The position numbers were made by a program, and so were the translations under genes. DNA of 64,000 nucleotides from Isoetes taiwanensis. Taxonomy: Eukaryota; Streptophyta; Lycopodiopsida; Isoetales; Isoetaceae. The stretch is from contig JAJEKV010000047.1 in the NCBI GenBank assembly GCA_021234155.1, positions 7,593,071 to 7,657,070 of the forward strand, written 5' to 3'. Every line of letters starts with the position of its first letter. Positions within the stretch are counted from its first letter, which is position 1. Positions 24,141-36,464 of the stretch are shown here, piece after piece. Under the pieces are notes generated by a model. The model ran no database searches, was not told the origin of the DNA, and saw only the letters and a program-made list of their open reading frames with translations.

Positions 24141-24317
24141 CAAGTCCACCCCTTTAGGCTAAAAGTTTTCACGCCCAGCCCCTTTAGGCTAACAAATTTT
24201 TTTCAAGTCCAAAATTTCTTTAGGCTAAAATTTTCAAGTCCACTCTTTAGGCCAAAAATTTTTCAAGTCCAGCCCCTTTAGGCTAAAATTTTCAAGTCCA
24301 GCCCCTTTAGGCTAAAA
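24141..24317. repeat. Six-unit minisatellite inside the LTR element
   Basis: Six variants of a roughly 30-bp unit, CAAGTCCAGCCCCTTTAGGC followed by TAAAATTTT, follow each other with small length differences. It lies between the polypurine tract and the gag relic, where Copia elements would have pol, so it may mark replacement of the coding region. Confidence 0.8.
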
Positions 24318-24679
24318 AGTGCTTATATTATAATCATAAGGATAACAAGACCAACAATTATGTCAAGTAAATAATTATTATTCAGATATATTGCAAAACA
24401 AAATTTACTCCCTATGAATTTTCCAAGAAATGGCAAAAATAAATAATCTTACTACTTCATATATGCAATTTGCAACCTTCTTTTCCTTTTGTACTTCACA
24501 AATAATGAAATCCTGTTTGTTCGGGCCGGATACTAGATTCTCGTGGAATTTCTTCCATTTGAGATACTTGAGCAAAGGAACTCCAAAGCAGAGCGAGGAT
24601 TTGCTCTAACTTCCATTTTGCCTTGATCCTTTTGTTCTCCCCCGACACTTCATTGATTCGACTTCCTCTTGTATTTAAT

Positions 24680-25480
24680 TTTGGGCAGCCTACTTTAAGA
24701 TGCCCTCACACAAAGAAAAGCATCCACCTTTTCTTCTAAAAGATCTATCAAAGTGGATTTTCCTCGCAAGTTTTATGCAATTGATCCCGGCATTCTCGCT
24801 CTTGGTTTTTATAATCTCTTATTTTCACCGCCAATATTTTTGCCATTATCCCATTGGATGACATTTTCCCCGGATACCCTCCCATATATCATATCTTACT
24901 ACACTGTGATTGAGTTTCATCTCGCAGCCAAATTTCCTTACGTGCCTTCGGTCAATAGTGTGGAAGGTTCGCGAAACACAATTCCGCATATAGTGGTCTC
25001 TCAATCCCCGCTATAAATTTTCTTTTGTTATTTCACTTTCGTATAATCCTCCTCGCTGCAATTCCCCATTTGAACCGCAAGATGTTAGAAAAACTTTGAA
25101 TAGAAATGATGTATCGATTCATGTTCTCCTTGTTTAAAGAGACCCCATTGTCTTTAAGATCCGATAATAGTTAGTATGTAAATTATGCTGCATTCAATGC
25201 CTTTCTAAAATCAAACCTGTGCTTTTATTTGAGGCAATAACTTTTCCTAATCTATCAACCTGTGCTTTTATTTTGGAGGCAATAACTTTTCCTCTAATCT
25301 TGCCACCGATTCTAGCTATATCAACAAATACTTATCCATTGCCTGTAGCCTCCTCCGTAGCTTTGACTCTCTCAAAGAAATCCTCCCATGATGCTAAAAA
25401 ATCCAGAACTGTGGCTTTCTTTGTGGTTTATCTCCCCATATGTAGGCATTCCTTCACTTTTCTAGCCATTTGATTCTTTT
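24680..25480 (-). pseudogene. Gag relic with CCHC-like zinc knuckle
   Basis: On the minus strand, at about 24681-24726, the translation gives a Cys-containing segment (CFSLC), then after a frameshift GHLKVGCPK. Together these approximate the C-x2-C-x4-H-x4-C knuckle of Copia-type gag. Upstream, near 25000, FIAGIERPLYAEL resembles the gag motif (V/I)xGLxPxLYxE(V/L). Further upstream, around 25212-25300, a 44-bp segment is tandemly duplicated (two CCTGTGCTTTTATTT blocks). The frame is broken repeatedly. This is the only protein evidence in the element; reverse transcriptase and integrase motifs were not seen. Confidence 0.55.
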
Positions 25481-25751
25481 CTGCTAGGAGGTGGAGGGTT
25501 AACAGAGGAGGATTTCCGTGGTGCGCGGTGGCTGCTGATATATATCCGAAGATAAATCGCATGTTATGGCTATGTATTCTAGTTTCCTTTTGGTTTTCTC
25601 AAAGCTTGTTGAAGCAGAATCTAACTGAAAGGCGGTCCGAGCAAAGAATGTTCACTTCGGCCCGAAGTAAAGAATGTTCCTGTATTTGGTTGTATTGGAC
25701 AAGATGAATATTAAACACGCTCGGCCATTGTACAGAAACGTTGAAAGACTT

Positions 25752-25765
25752 GGCTCGATACCAAT
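25752..25765 (-). other. Primer-binding site, tRNA-iMet type
   Basis: The minus strand reads ATTGGTATCGAGCC directly after the 5' LTR end. It differs by one base from the usual plant TGGTATCAGAGC family site. Confidence 0.75.
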
Positions 25766-26404
25766 TGATATGATTTGTACTGTAATTCTAATGCAAAACC
25801 AATCGCCTAGAAACAAGTCATATAAACACAATTCCACCCTTCCTGTGTAAGCTCACCACCCAACCGTTGTCCTTGAGCAAGAGTCTTCCAAAGAATGAAT
25901 AGGACAAAATAGCCACTACATAACTCAGCAAAAACACAAATTTTAGGAATAAGCTAGATTCTTGTGATTTTAAGTTAGACTATCAATTGGGATAGAAACA
26001 ACTTCCCCATACGCTTACGCTCATTGCCTTTGTAACATTCACCCCTTACAAAGGTAAAGGTATCCCTTATCAGCCTTACTTGAATAACGCTTCTTTTATT
26101 TAGCCTCAAGTCCCTTTTAACATTAAAAGTATCCTTTTTGCCCATATATAGATATAATAGATGCTGCACTTTACCTATAATAATAGTGTACTATCTTTTC
26201 TAAGGTTCCCCTAGATTAGCTTATAGTTTATAACTTGTCCTATATTAGATAAAATATTCCCCAATGGTCTAGCTAAGGATAATTGTTAACTTAACTTATT
26301 GTATATTCTCTAAGATACTTTTATAGTCCAAGGATTAATATAAACATCTACAGCTTCTTTCTTCACTCTGTTCTCGCATAACCACTCCCCGAACCACCAT
26401 ATCA
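25766..26404 (-). repeat. 5' LTR of the retroelement
   Basis: About 639 bp, beginning TGATATGATTT and ending ACCACCATATCA on the plus strand. The terminal TGATAT/ATATCA pair is preserved here on both sides. Confidence 0.85.
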
Positions 26405-26422
26405 TCTATCAAGGCATTCTCA

Positions 26423-26980
26423 TCATTTAATGCCAACGTTAGCACGCACATCCCAATAGCGGCTTCTCCTCTTTCCAACACATTCTATGGACACAATTCT
26501 TGGAGGGAGGCCGAATATGACGTTCTTGATATCATTATGTGTGGCATGAGAAGGATTTAAGGTCAATCTCCAAGCGGCCTCTACGCACTGCTGGAGATAT
26601 GAATGAGGTGTACAAGACGTAGAGATTTCTTTCTCTGTCAATTTGCTCTGCTATTATGTTCTTCATGTGATGTTATATGATGCATCTTTCCCACATCCTT
26701 AAGGCAATAGCCTATCATTCCCTTATAGCAGTGCAATCTGGAATCTCTCAAGGCCTTGCACAGGATGACTTCTCTAGCAGACTTATGTGTGTCCCATCCT
26801 AAATGCTTCTTCAACCTCAAATTGATGGCAATAGGAGTGCTGAAAATAATCCAGAGGACAAGCCAAGCACTCAAAATCTAGGAATCTGCATACACTAGTA
26901 TACACATCGTCCCAGACATTCATACCACCAACATTACTGTCACACTCACGTTCAGGTAGGAGGGCCATCTCTACTAGTAG
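26423..26980 (-). pseudogene. Copy 2 of a repeated protein family with YCLKD motif (Rep-like?)
   Basis: Minus-strand frames give, in order, a NVWDDVYTSVCRFLDFECLA segment, LRLKKHLGWDTHKSAREVIL, then CKALRDSRLHCYKGMIGYCL followed by KDVGKMHH, then HATHNDIKNVIFGLPPRIVS. Two frameshifts (near 26870 and 26640) separate the parts. The Y-x-x-K spacing in GYCLKD matches motif 3 of HUH endonuclease/Rep proteins. Eukaryotic Rep-type transposons (Helitrons, Replitrons) are known, but I cannot see a convincing H-x-H motif upstream, so the assignment is tentative. The second copy at 15630-16390 shows that the family is dispersed. The fragment stops 19 bp from an LTR retroelement that probably split it. 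Confidence 0.5.
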
Positions 26981-28302
26981 AAGTCCTTATAGTAGGCTCT
27001 GTGATAATGTTTTCACTAGAAGATTTTTACCATAAGGAAAAACCTGTTTTCAAGGTCTCTATCTATAAACACGAGAGCAGTGCTGGATGATGTGCTAGGA
27101 AATTTGACATAAGTGCACCAAAGCATTAGATTTTTGGTATTTCTTAGGGCAATTCTTATCTTTTCAATGCGTACTTTCTCTCTCTAGATCTTAGATCTTA
27201 GGAATGGCCAAATTTGATGGAATTTTGGCATTTTCTCATAAATGGTGGATGAATGATGGATGTATGATATTTTTTTACTAAGAAAAATAGCCTTTGCTAA
27301 CTTTGGTTTTGGGAAGTGGCAATGGTGTATGAAAGGATGAAAATGAGATGTGAGAGACGATCTTTGGGTGGAATCAAGATGTTAGAACCTAGGGAAATGT
27401 GAATCATGCCTTGGGAAGTAAAACATCATGCTAGAAAAACTTGGATTTAGCAATATACCAATGTGGCTTGAGGGGTCTTCCAAACTTTACAAAGGGGGTC
27501 TTCAAAATTTAACTCCAAGTCTTCATGAACGCTCTAGTTGATCTACATCTCTTTTTGCAATGCCCATATGATGTCCAATCAATGTCTTCCCTTGTTTCTT
27601 CATAACAAATGTCTTCTACAATTCTTTAAACATAGTTGTCTTCAAGATCCATATTTCATTGGCTCATGCACATATACAACAAACCAAATATTAGCACATA
27701 GCTCTTCTATACTGCCAAAATGTATGCAGCATCATGCCAAACAAAGAAGGATAGCTGGTCCCCCAGCCTCTTGAACTAGATGTGAATTTACAAAGGTCCT
27801 TGATGGTTGCCAATGTGGAAAAATGGTTGGCAACATGGGTTTCCATGAGAAATAGGAGCAAGATAGCATGGTAGGTAGGCTAAGTGATGAGCAAATGAAT
27901 ATGGAATGTAAATGTGATGAACTTGCATGACAAATGAATGAATGACTAGCAAAATAGAGTTGTCATAAGGTACTATAGTGGCAATTTGAGATGTATGATT
28001 GGGAATGATGTGTACATGGTGTGGGCATGATGGGGCATATGGATGGCATGATAAAAGGAAGGATACACTTGTGAGCAAATGATCTGGACATGATGGGATG
28101 ATGACAACATGATAGAATGAGGTGTGTATGATGTGTGCACATGTGCAAACATGGTATGATGATGAGCACATGTATTCATGCAATACCAAAGTAGAAAAGT
28201 TTGCTTTGGACTACATTTGGGAATGGTACATGCTTCATTCAAATCCAACCCTATCAAATATGCATCCTCCAACTAGTAAGATGCTGATAACCTGTAATAT
28301 TA
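26981..28302. other. Unclassified, with a low-complexity ATG-rich segment
   Basis: No gene recognised. From about 27960 to 28190 the sequence is dominated by ATGATG, CATGATGG and GTGTGTATGATG variants. This produces a histidine, serine and isoleucine rich minus-strand frame (27788-28189) that I take as an artefact. Confidence 0.45.
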
Positions 28303-29270
28303 TCAAGAATAGTGGCCAAATGACATGCCACAAGCCAATAACCTACTCAAAAATGACTCTAGTAGCATATAAAGGAGGCAAATCGGATGTGACATAATAA
28401 TATTTTCTGAAATAGAATGTTCCAGCCAACATGCAGACCTCAGATGATGATGAAAAGCCTTGATGAACATCTTTAGCTGCTGCAACTGAGATAAGAAACT
28501 GTACATGTCTGATTTCTCATTACTCATCACACAGTCATACCCAAATTTACTCAAAATTTTCACACTTCCATGCTCAATGCAAGGAACTAATTTTCCTTGA
28601 TTTTCCTGGGACTGTTACAAAGATGAAACCTGTGTCCTGATAGATTATAAGTAATAGCTCATCTATCAAATCACTGTGAACTAGCAATTCTAGCCCATTG
28701 TTTGGCATAAATCATCAAAGGAAGGAAATTTCTCCATTTGAGGCATGTAAAGATCATATTCACCTGTCTTTTCAGCTGATATACATGTTTCAAATCTGAA
28801 AGTCTCCTAAAGAGGGCTATTGTCATGACTGTCACAAAATTTAAGGGCATGTGTATCCTAGAGTGCTCAAAGCTGCGTTCACTTCTACTCACAGACAATG
28901 TACCATCATCAAGGCCAAAAATACTTCACATGCATGAAAAGTGTCAAATTCAGGGATGCTCATGCATCTATCACTCTCTTTCTGATGGCAATGCTCAAAC
29001 TCATGAATTTCACAAAAAAGAGCATGCTCATATTCTTCAACCACAAGAGATGTGATTATATTTATCTCATTGGACTTCAAAATTGCTGATAGATAATGTA
29101 TTCTCCAAGGTTTGATGGCTTATGTCATCGAAGAAAATGATCATAAACTCTGGCCAAGGAAATCATTTATGCCACTGTTCATTAGTCTCAAGGAATGAGG
29201 GGGCCTGATTAGCCTAAAGGTGATAATGTTCATAATGGCCATATTGAGTTCTGAAGGCTGATTTATGGAT
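28303..29270. other. Minus-strand ORFs with no recognised family
   Basis: Three successive minus-strand frames (28889-29080, 28671-28898, 28303-28563) have ordinary composition. They could be pieces of one decayed protein read in different frames. No motif lets me assign it. Confidence 0.25.
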
Positions 29271-29830
29271 ATCTTTCTCTTTGCCAGGACCGACCATACT
29301 TGATCTGAGATCAATCAGAAGAAGTATTTTGCTTTCAGAACCGGTCCCCTCAGACCGCCCTGGTAAAGCATATAACTATTCTGATAGTGGCGTTTGTTCA
29401 CCTCGATCAGAACACATTCTCAAGGTTCCATCCTTTTTATTAACAATATGTATTAAGCCGTTATATCTCGAAATTAACACAATACAGGATACACATACAC
29501 CAGATAAGTCGGCCCGCCATGCTCGCTCCCGCCAGTTGGGTTCGTCAGATGAACCCAAGAAATGACCACAATAAATGCCCTGCCATGCTCTCTACCGCCA
29601 CCGCCGCATTCAACCCGTTCGGGAAGTTCGCTTTGGCTAACCCGGAGAAGGTTAATGTGCCTGGACTACCACCGCCACGCCAATTGTGGGTTCATTCGGG
29701 CTGGCGACCGCTCCGCCTGGCGACTTCGTCTTCGCCACGGACCCGGCTGGCCCATCAGCCGGGCCGAGCCAATAAAGTGGGCGGTAATGGAGTGCACCAA
29801 ACCCGGAATAGCTTGACGGTAAATAAAAGA
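29271..29830. other. GC-rich island with overlapping ORFs
   Basis: Locally GC-rich, with open frames on both strands (29281-29565, 29519-29857, 29562-29816 plus; 29652-29891 minus). GC-rich DNA produces such frames by chance. No domain or motif is visible. Confidence 0.35.
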
Positions 29831-32800
29831 ATGAAAGCCTCATTTTGCCGTAGTTAAATGATGGTATTCCAAAGAATAATAACAACCACACTCCTATGAT
29901 AATGTAAATGAATGCTTTTCCAGCTGAAGATGTCTTCGATGGTCGCTTGAGTCGCCTTCAACAGCCATATATAGAGGACTCCAACTTTGTCTATTATTAG
30001 CAAATAGAGCACCCCTACAAGAAGGTATTGAGATCACACCAAAATTGCAAATATTAAATGCCCCGGTGTTTCTGAAAAGTGCACGATTTGATCGAATCCA
30101 ATAAGACAGATACAACAATGACATTTAGTCAAGATTATCTAAAAGTTTTGGTCCTCCCGCCTTGTCTACATTATTATATTCACTCCAAGATTCATTCTAT
30201 GTTATGTTAATTGTATACCCTAAAGTCAAATTAGTGGAAAGACCTAGAGTTCTCGATGGAGTGGGAGCCTTTGGAGGATAGGGAAGCACGACGTACCCAT
30301 CTTTTACCCAAAATCACCATCGCTAATCCACTAAGAATGGAGAATGAAATGTGTCAAAACAAAAAGCTCGCTCCCAAAACCAACTAGTCTTGCTCGCCTT
30401 GGTGGATTGTAGTTTCTTATATTTTCTATGCTCGCATTTCACAACATTATAATTTGCTATCAGATTAGGGCAAATGGTGGAACCACATACCGGGTTCTGC
30501 CTAATGAGGATTGAATGCATATTCTAATGTATTGGAATGCATATTCTACTTACATGATAGTTGGTGACTTCCAAATGTTGTAATCAATACAAGCAAAAAA
30601 ATTGCATGTTACTATGTATGAGGGACATAGAATGCCGAATGCACGAGAGACGAGATACCAGAGCCATAGTCTTCCTCGGGTTATCCGGTTTAATAGGCAA
30701 CGGCAACAAAATACACCGAGAATTTACATGTACCACAAAGAGGGTTTGAGCGCTTAGCATATCTCTAGGCATATGTTATCATATACCATGAATATGCCAA
30801 AAACCCACATAAACAAGGGATTGCCCCCCTAGGGGCAACCCAAAAACCATTGCCTTTGCTCGACAAAAACAAGGAATGCTAGCAACATAAGCTATAAAAT
30901 TCAAAACAATTCTATGGCCAAAAGAAATCTTACTATTTGCCAAATGCAATGCATGCATGCATGTGAGTATCTCTAGTTCTTTTATTGATCATGTTTAGTA
31001 TAAAGATAAAGTTCTTAGTAATTTATAACACCATATGGACCAAAAGCACATAAAAACAAGGTTGCACCTCATTTATTCAACATAAAAGAGATTATTAATC
31101 TTCACGAACCTTCTCAAGATGGCAAAACACAGTATTCCGATTTCTTACATCCATTTGCATGCATACTTCAAGGTTTAAATCTTGTATTTCACAAAATCCT
31201 ACATGAAGCTTAGAAGCTTCAAACACATCTTACACATGCCCAAGTATGATCCATTTTTCTCAATCCAAGTTCCTTAAATCCCCCACTCTATTGATCCTTT
31301 GCTTCAAGTCTGCTCTATTGCTAGTTTACTCTTTTGTTCGTGGTGTATGTAGCCCAGGCTAAGATACTGAAGGCTTATAAATCTTCCTCCCTTAAGTACG
31401 AAATGAGGGATTATATATGGATTCAATATCTTCAAATTCCTTCCCAACAAAAGACCCTTGGTTTTTTATCAAAACTTTATTTATTTCCCAACAAAAAAAA
31501 ACTGTGAAAAAAACATTTGCAAACGTAATGGATTGTCGCTTTTAAAGAAGATGCATTTGCCTTTCAAACAAAAAATTGCATTCAATTCCTTCAAATCTAT
31601 CTATCTTCAAGTCATTGTGTGTGTACAATAAATCACGTAAGTCGAAAACACATGTGAATTAAGTTATGGAATTCAGAATTGTTTGTCCCAATAAAAAATT
31701 TAGTGACTACTACTTATCTCTTTACTTCATTGTGGCAAATGATTGAGTTTGGGATATAGATACCAACCAACCCATTTCAAAACGGGTACCAATCAGCAAT
31801 CAACGTTAGGGAAACCTTTTTCCTTCTATCGGAAAATTTCCTGTAGTTTTCTCATTCAATCGGAAATTATAATTTTGAACCGGATCGTTGCTGCAAACAA
31901 AATGCATAACCGGATCCCATTTTCCTAAGACAAAAAATTAAAATATTACTCACAATCAAATCATTCCCATTATTCACATTATTTTGGAAGTAGATGGGTT
32001 TATTGAGTTGGAATCTAGCACTAACAATGATAATTGACATCAATACTACTGCATCACGATGTGGATGACTTCCAAAAAAGATGGGAACATATTTAATCAT
32101 TATCTATTTTCAATGGGTTATAAAATTCAAAGAATACACAATGGGTCTTGTTATGTAATATTTGCAAGAGAAAATACAAAGAAAAGGATAAAAAAAAAAC
32201 GTGAGGAAGGGTCAAGGATTACCTGTGAGACAATAATAGAAAGGTTTCAGACCGAAATGGAGTTGTACTAAAGCAACACCCATGAAGTTTGTCGGGCGAC
32301 CAGGTTGTCACTCTAGAATTTGGTATTCCATCTCCATTTCCATAATTCTTTTATCCTAGTAAAGTTCGAATTCTATAATAAATTTTGCCCTTTTGCCCTT
32401 GGAAACACCAAGTGCATGGTTTTATACTCAGCAACCGGTGTATCGAAGTTTTGAAGACGGTTCTCAAGGTTTCAGGGGGTTAATCGATCGATTTGGTGCT
32501 TGGATGGTATGCGACAAGTTGGTAAATCATTCATTTTGTTCATGCTCAGAATCATTCAACATTCACAACAATACTTGGGTTGATCGGGATCGACGGCCAG
32601 CTTAGAACAACAAAGAAAACAGACAAATGGAGCGTAGCGGTCGGGGTAAACCGTTGTTTTGCCCACACATCCCCTCGCTTTATTATCGGGTTCTCGAAAT
32701 GTAGGTAAGTCCGCTTTGTATGTCGATGAAGAACCATGCCGCAGCAAAGCGTAGCCCACCGCTAGCTACATGCTGCATCGTAGATATGTGAGGAAGAAAG

Positions 32801-33414
32801 AAAAGCTTTTGTTTGTTTCCTCCTTGTTGCATCTGTTTGCATTCAATTTCAAATGGGATCAATCATCATCAATGCATGGGATGATATATACGATTTATAC
32901 GAGGTACAAGAGGTGTTTACATAAACTAGATGTCTAATATTCCGAATCAAGCATTTTTTGAAGTATATGCTCACCACTTTGCCACATGGACGGTGTGAGT
33001 TGGTAATTTATAAAACCCAACATTCCTAAGCCCCACCCACACCCAAACGTCATCAGTCACCCCCTACTTCAAGTTAAAGTAGAGTCCATATGAAAGACAC
33101 GTTGCGCAAAATGATAAATACATCGCGACCGTATGCAGACTCTGTGTGTTAAAGTAGAGTCCTTGTTTTTGTTATCAATTATTGGTGCGTGCTAATAACT
33201 GCCATCAAAGATTTATGGAGTTGGTTATCGCATCTATTCCACCTCAGATAGGGCCCAATAAGGTAATTTATCCTATTTCTGTCTACCGATAACTAAAATG
33301 TACTGTTAGGATGTTTTCACGATATTTTCCGGGTAATGGTCAGAGCAATTTAATCTTCTACCTACAAGAACGTGCCAAATATCCGGCTCTAATGCTATTA
33401 GCGTGGGCCAAACT
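29831..33414. other. AT-rich intergenic, nothing recognised
   Basis: Short frames only. No repeats beyond short A or T runs, and no motif that supports a gene. Confidence 0.45.
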
Positions 33415-33556
33415 GATAACCTTACCTTCTTGGCCAATAAAAAATGACTTGAATGAACATAGAAACCGATAACCTCACCTTCTTGGCCAACAAAAAAAGT
33501 GAATTGAATGAACATAGAAATAGATATTCGTTTCCCCTAGATATTCGTTTCCCCTT
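33415..33556. repeat. Two adjoining tandem duplications
   Basis: GATAACCTTACCTTCTTGGC at 33415 recurs as GATAACCTCACCTTCTTGGC at 33468 and continues through GAATGAACATAGAAA, a 53-bp period. Immediately after, AGATATTCGTTTCCCCT occurs twice in a row (about 33522-33556). Confidence 0.85.
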
Positions 33557-34141
33557 TTTCTTATGTTGGAAAATGGCGTACCGGCATTTCAAGTGAATAC
33601 TGTTTCTTTTTTATGTTTTTACACTAGTAGGAGAGAATATTGCATGTTAAGTTTCTACAGTGGTAGAACGACTTATGGTTTATTATCCATCTTATGGCGT
33701 CAGCAACCTGCCAATTGGAAAAAGGAACGCTATCCTTTAAGGCAGTGCAGGAATAGATTTTTGCTAAAATGAATGATTTCCCAGTGATATAAATTTGAAA
33801 ACAATATTTACACTTCCCCAGATGTATAAGGGAGCAATCAGAAGACCATCTAGATATAAATGCTGCACTATATATTGAGGAATGAACATCTCCTGAGGCT
33901 GAAGAAAATGTACAAGCTTCCAAAATTTGTACTTACTGGACTTGATCGCCATATGTAGTGATCTGAATAAGCTCGTTATTCCCGACTTTTAAACACTACA
34001 AAACTTCAAATTAGGGGTGAGCGATCTCACAGTTCACATTGGAGTGCTACCCAGCAAGGTTCATACCCTGATTTCAAAGGGCCATAGAAAGAAAGAATTG
34101 ATGAATGATGACTAGCAATTGTATCTGATTTTGTACAAGAA

Positions 34142-34792
34142 TTAGCCCCTACTAATTTTTCCCATCCGCAGGTCTTGCTTCACCTTGTGCTTGCTTTCCC
34201 CAGCCATGAAAGGCTTTCTATAAGATTTGACAGAAAAGCTGTTGGCGTATGACCCGGGACTAAGAGAGTCAATATGGGAACGAGAAACATGCTCACCCTT
34301 GGCTAGGAGCTTTGGGGCTTTACAATTTGTGGATGGAAGATTTGCTGTCAATTTAAATTGGCTAACTGAATGACTTTTTTGCTTCAGTTTCTGGGTATCT
34401 TTCGTACTTCTGCTGTGGGTTTTAGACGAGACTTTAGGTAATTCAGAAAAATTGTTTCCAAAACCTGGAGACTCTTCTGATTGCTCCTCAACTTCCCACT
34501 TCGAGAATGTGTTGTTGTTTCTTGAAGACAATACTGCCACAGGTTCTCGAGAACTGTTAGATAATGTGACATGGGAATGCAACTGCTGATCTGCTGACAA
34601 TGCATTGTTCACTTGACTCAAGCTCTTCCGCCTCTCACTTGCTGCAACCTTGGGAACATCGACAGACTTAGAGGGGTTGTGTTTACTCAATGTCTCTTCC
34701 GATGGAATCCTGTCCGAACACCGGGTGCGGCGCGACCTATTCTTGTCCATTACCATCATCATGTGGCCGAATGGTGGCAGGTAAAGAAACAC
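34142..34792 (-). CDS. Hypothetical Ser/Lys-rich protein, 216 codons or last exon
   Basis: The longest clean single frame outside the transposon cluster. The likely usable start is one of the clustered methionines of MMMVMDKNRSRRTRCS (about 34760), because the residues before it look like intron or leader. The protein is hydrophilic, rich in serine, lysine, asparagine and proline, and has a basic N-terminus and basic C-terminus (KHKVKQDLRMGKISRG). No signal peptide, membrane segment or known domain is visible; it looks intrinsically disordered and possibly nuclear. A plus-strand frame (34613-35125) overlaps part of it, but I consider the minus strand more protein-like. Family unknown. Confidence 0.45.
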   Translation of the reverse strand: MFLYLPPFGHMMMVMDKNRSRRTRCSDRIPSEETLSKHNPSKSVDVPKVAASERRKSLSQVNNALSADQQLHSHVTLSNSSREPVAVLSSRNNNTFSKWEVEEQSEESPGFGNNFSELPKVSSKTHSRSTKDTQKLKQKSHSVSQFKLTANLPSTNCKAPKLLAKGEHVSRSHIDSLSPGSYANSFSVKSYRKPFMAGESKHKVKQDLRMGKISRG

Positions 34793-36464
34793 ATTGGCTG
34801 GCTATCAAATGACCCTGAAACAGATGATACCCTTATTCGCGGGCAAAGATTGCTTCTGAATATGCGCACCCTCACCATGCGGCGAGCAAAGACCCAAAGC
34901 AAACCAATGCAGCACCGGGTTTTCCTCGGCGGTGCCTATCATAATTCAAAGCCGCAAAGGCCATTTCATTGCCAGAGGCCTACCGGACGGAATTACAGCA
35001 GATGTAGCCTCTACTTTGTTCAAACCAGACGAAAGGGAGAATGGCAAGGTCAGCCGGTCAAAGAGATGGATCGAATGGTCCACACCCTATATCCTCGACA
35101 TTTAAGAACAGAGGAATGCACATGATATTAGGAGCCGGCGGAAGTATTTTTCCGGCATTTTAAAGAGAGAACCAAAACAAAAGAAAGATAAAAGATTTTT
35201 GGGAAGCAAAGCGGTGAGATCGACAGGGCGAAATGGGAAGCAACATATTTACAGGAAGGATACTCAAAATTATAGGCGTGTTCTGATTCAAAATTTTGAC
35301 TAACAACTCACTTACGGTGTTCTAAGATTCCTTTATAAGCGGAGCGATGAACATTGGGATAGATGTGGAGAATGACGCAGATATGTAATATGAACCGGTG
35401 AAATTGAACTACCCACGGAGACGATAGTTACAAAGCGTCTCTTTGAGACCAGCTTGAAAGCAATATTGTCGCATCAGTCAAATGTGGGACATTGTAGGTA
35501 TGATCAGCACAACCCTGAAAGGGGACTTCTTGCTGCTGCATGTGCCGGGGCGGGAAAGCATGGTATGATTCTCAAAGATAATGGAACTGTGTTCTTTAAA
35601 AGCGCAAGCAGCTATACTAAAGTAACCTTGTCGCAAAAACGTCTGCGAGAGGGTTATGAATTATGTTCTGCATGAAGAGCCTGTGGCGTTTTATTTCATC
35701 AAGCATGTAGATGTTAGAATCACATTCATGAGCAAATTATGCTATCGCCGACATCCCCACACCCTTCAGATCCGGTTGATGGAAGTGAATGACGGAGCTG
35801 ACCACACCCTGCTGTCGTGATGATGATGATAGATGGGAGAACATCTGGTTGCTGTGAGCAGATGAGCGATGAATGTGATCAGTGCCACTCTGCTGGCCCT
35901 GGTTGTCATGATGATGATTTTCATACTGATATGACAGATAATGATGACGATGAGTTGATATATCTTTATTATTCATTTTGATGAAGGTATTGATGTTTTA
36001 ATAGATAAATAGATGATGATGATGAGGTTGATATATTTTTGTATTCTTTTCATCAGTGTTTTCTCAGGTTTGTGGTGATGCAATGTTACGCCATTAGACT
36101 TTATTAATGGTTTCACGCCGAGCAACTACGAGAATGGGTGTAGCTGGTTGTCTATCTGATGAGAATTTGAAATGGAATAGGTGTTAGGTCTGTAAACTGC
36201 GGAGGTTAAGTTTCGAATTTTTATTCAGGCTGGCTAGCAGAGCAGTCCAACAAAACCCTGAACCGGTCAATGACCTCACACCAACAATATCCCAATACGC
36301 AATACCAGTACACATAGATGCACCCCTGAAGTGATTAAGCGCATCACGCGACAAGAGAACCTTGGACATCCAAGGGGATGAAAGCCATGAGATGCCCCTG
36401 CCAATTAGTCGGCCATTGGTTCAGATCTCCAACAGACCCCGAATTGATATAATTCAGGGTTCTC
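34793..36464. other. Unclassified, small GATGAT runs
   Basis: No gene recognised. Short (GAT)n runs occur near 35816-35835 and 36009-36022. The plus-strand frame 35454-35675 has no family features. Confidence 0.4.

Larger units (their letters stand above)
23394..26404 (-). mobile_element. Short LTR retroelement with gag relic, probably Copia-related and non-autonomous
   Basis: Two largely alignable direct repeats (23394-24042 and 25766-26404) enclose about 1.72 kb. The ends are TGATAT...ATATCA, with the left TG mutated to CG. Just inside the right LTR the minus strand reads ATTGGTATCGAGCC, a tRNA-iMet-type primer site. Just inside the left LTR the minus strand reads AAGAAAGGGAAAGGAAT, a polypurine tract. 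Together these fix the orientation as minus and the class as LTR retrotransposon. The interior is too short for pol; only a broken gag with a CCHC-like knuckle is visible, as in gag-only TR-GAG-type elements. No perfect 5-bp target duplication is seen (TTCAT versus TCTAT). The element abuts, and probably interrupts, the protein fragment at 26423-26980. Confidence 0.85.

Noticed and set aside
27788-28189. 133-codon His/Ser/Cys-rich minus ORF resembling a metal-binding protein
   Set aside because: The composition comes from ATGATG/GTGATG low-complexity DNA; all frames of that strand show the same bias.
34613-35125. 170-codon plus-strand ORF
   Set aside because: Its first part is antisense to the more protein-like minus frame, and it is arginine-, histidine- and glutamine-rich without motifs.
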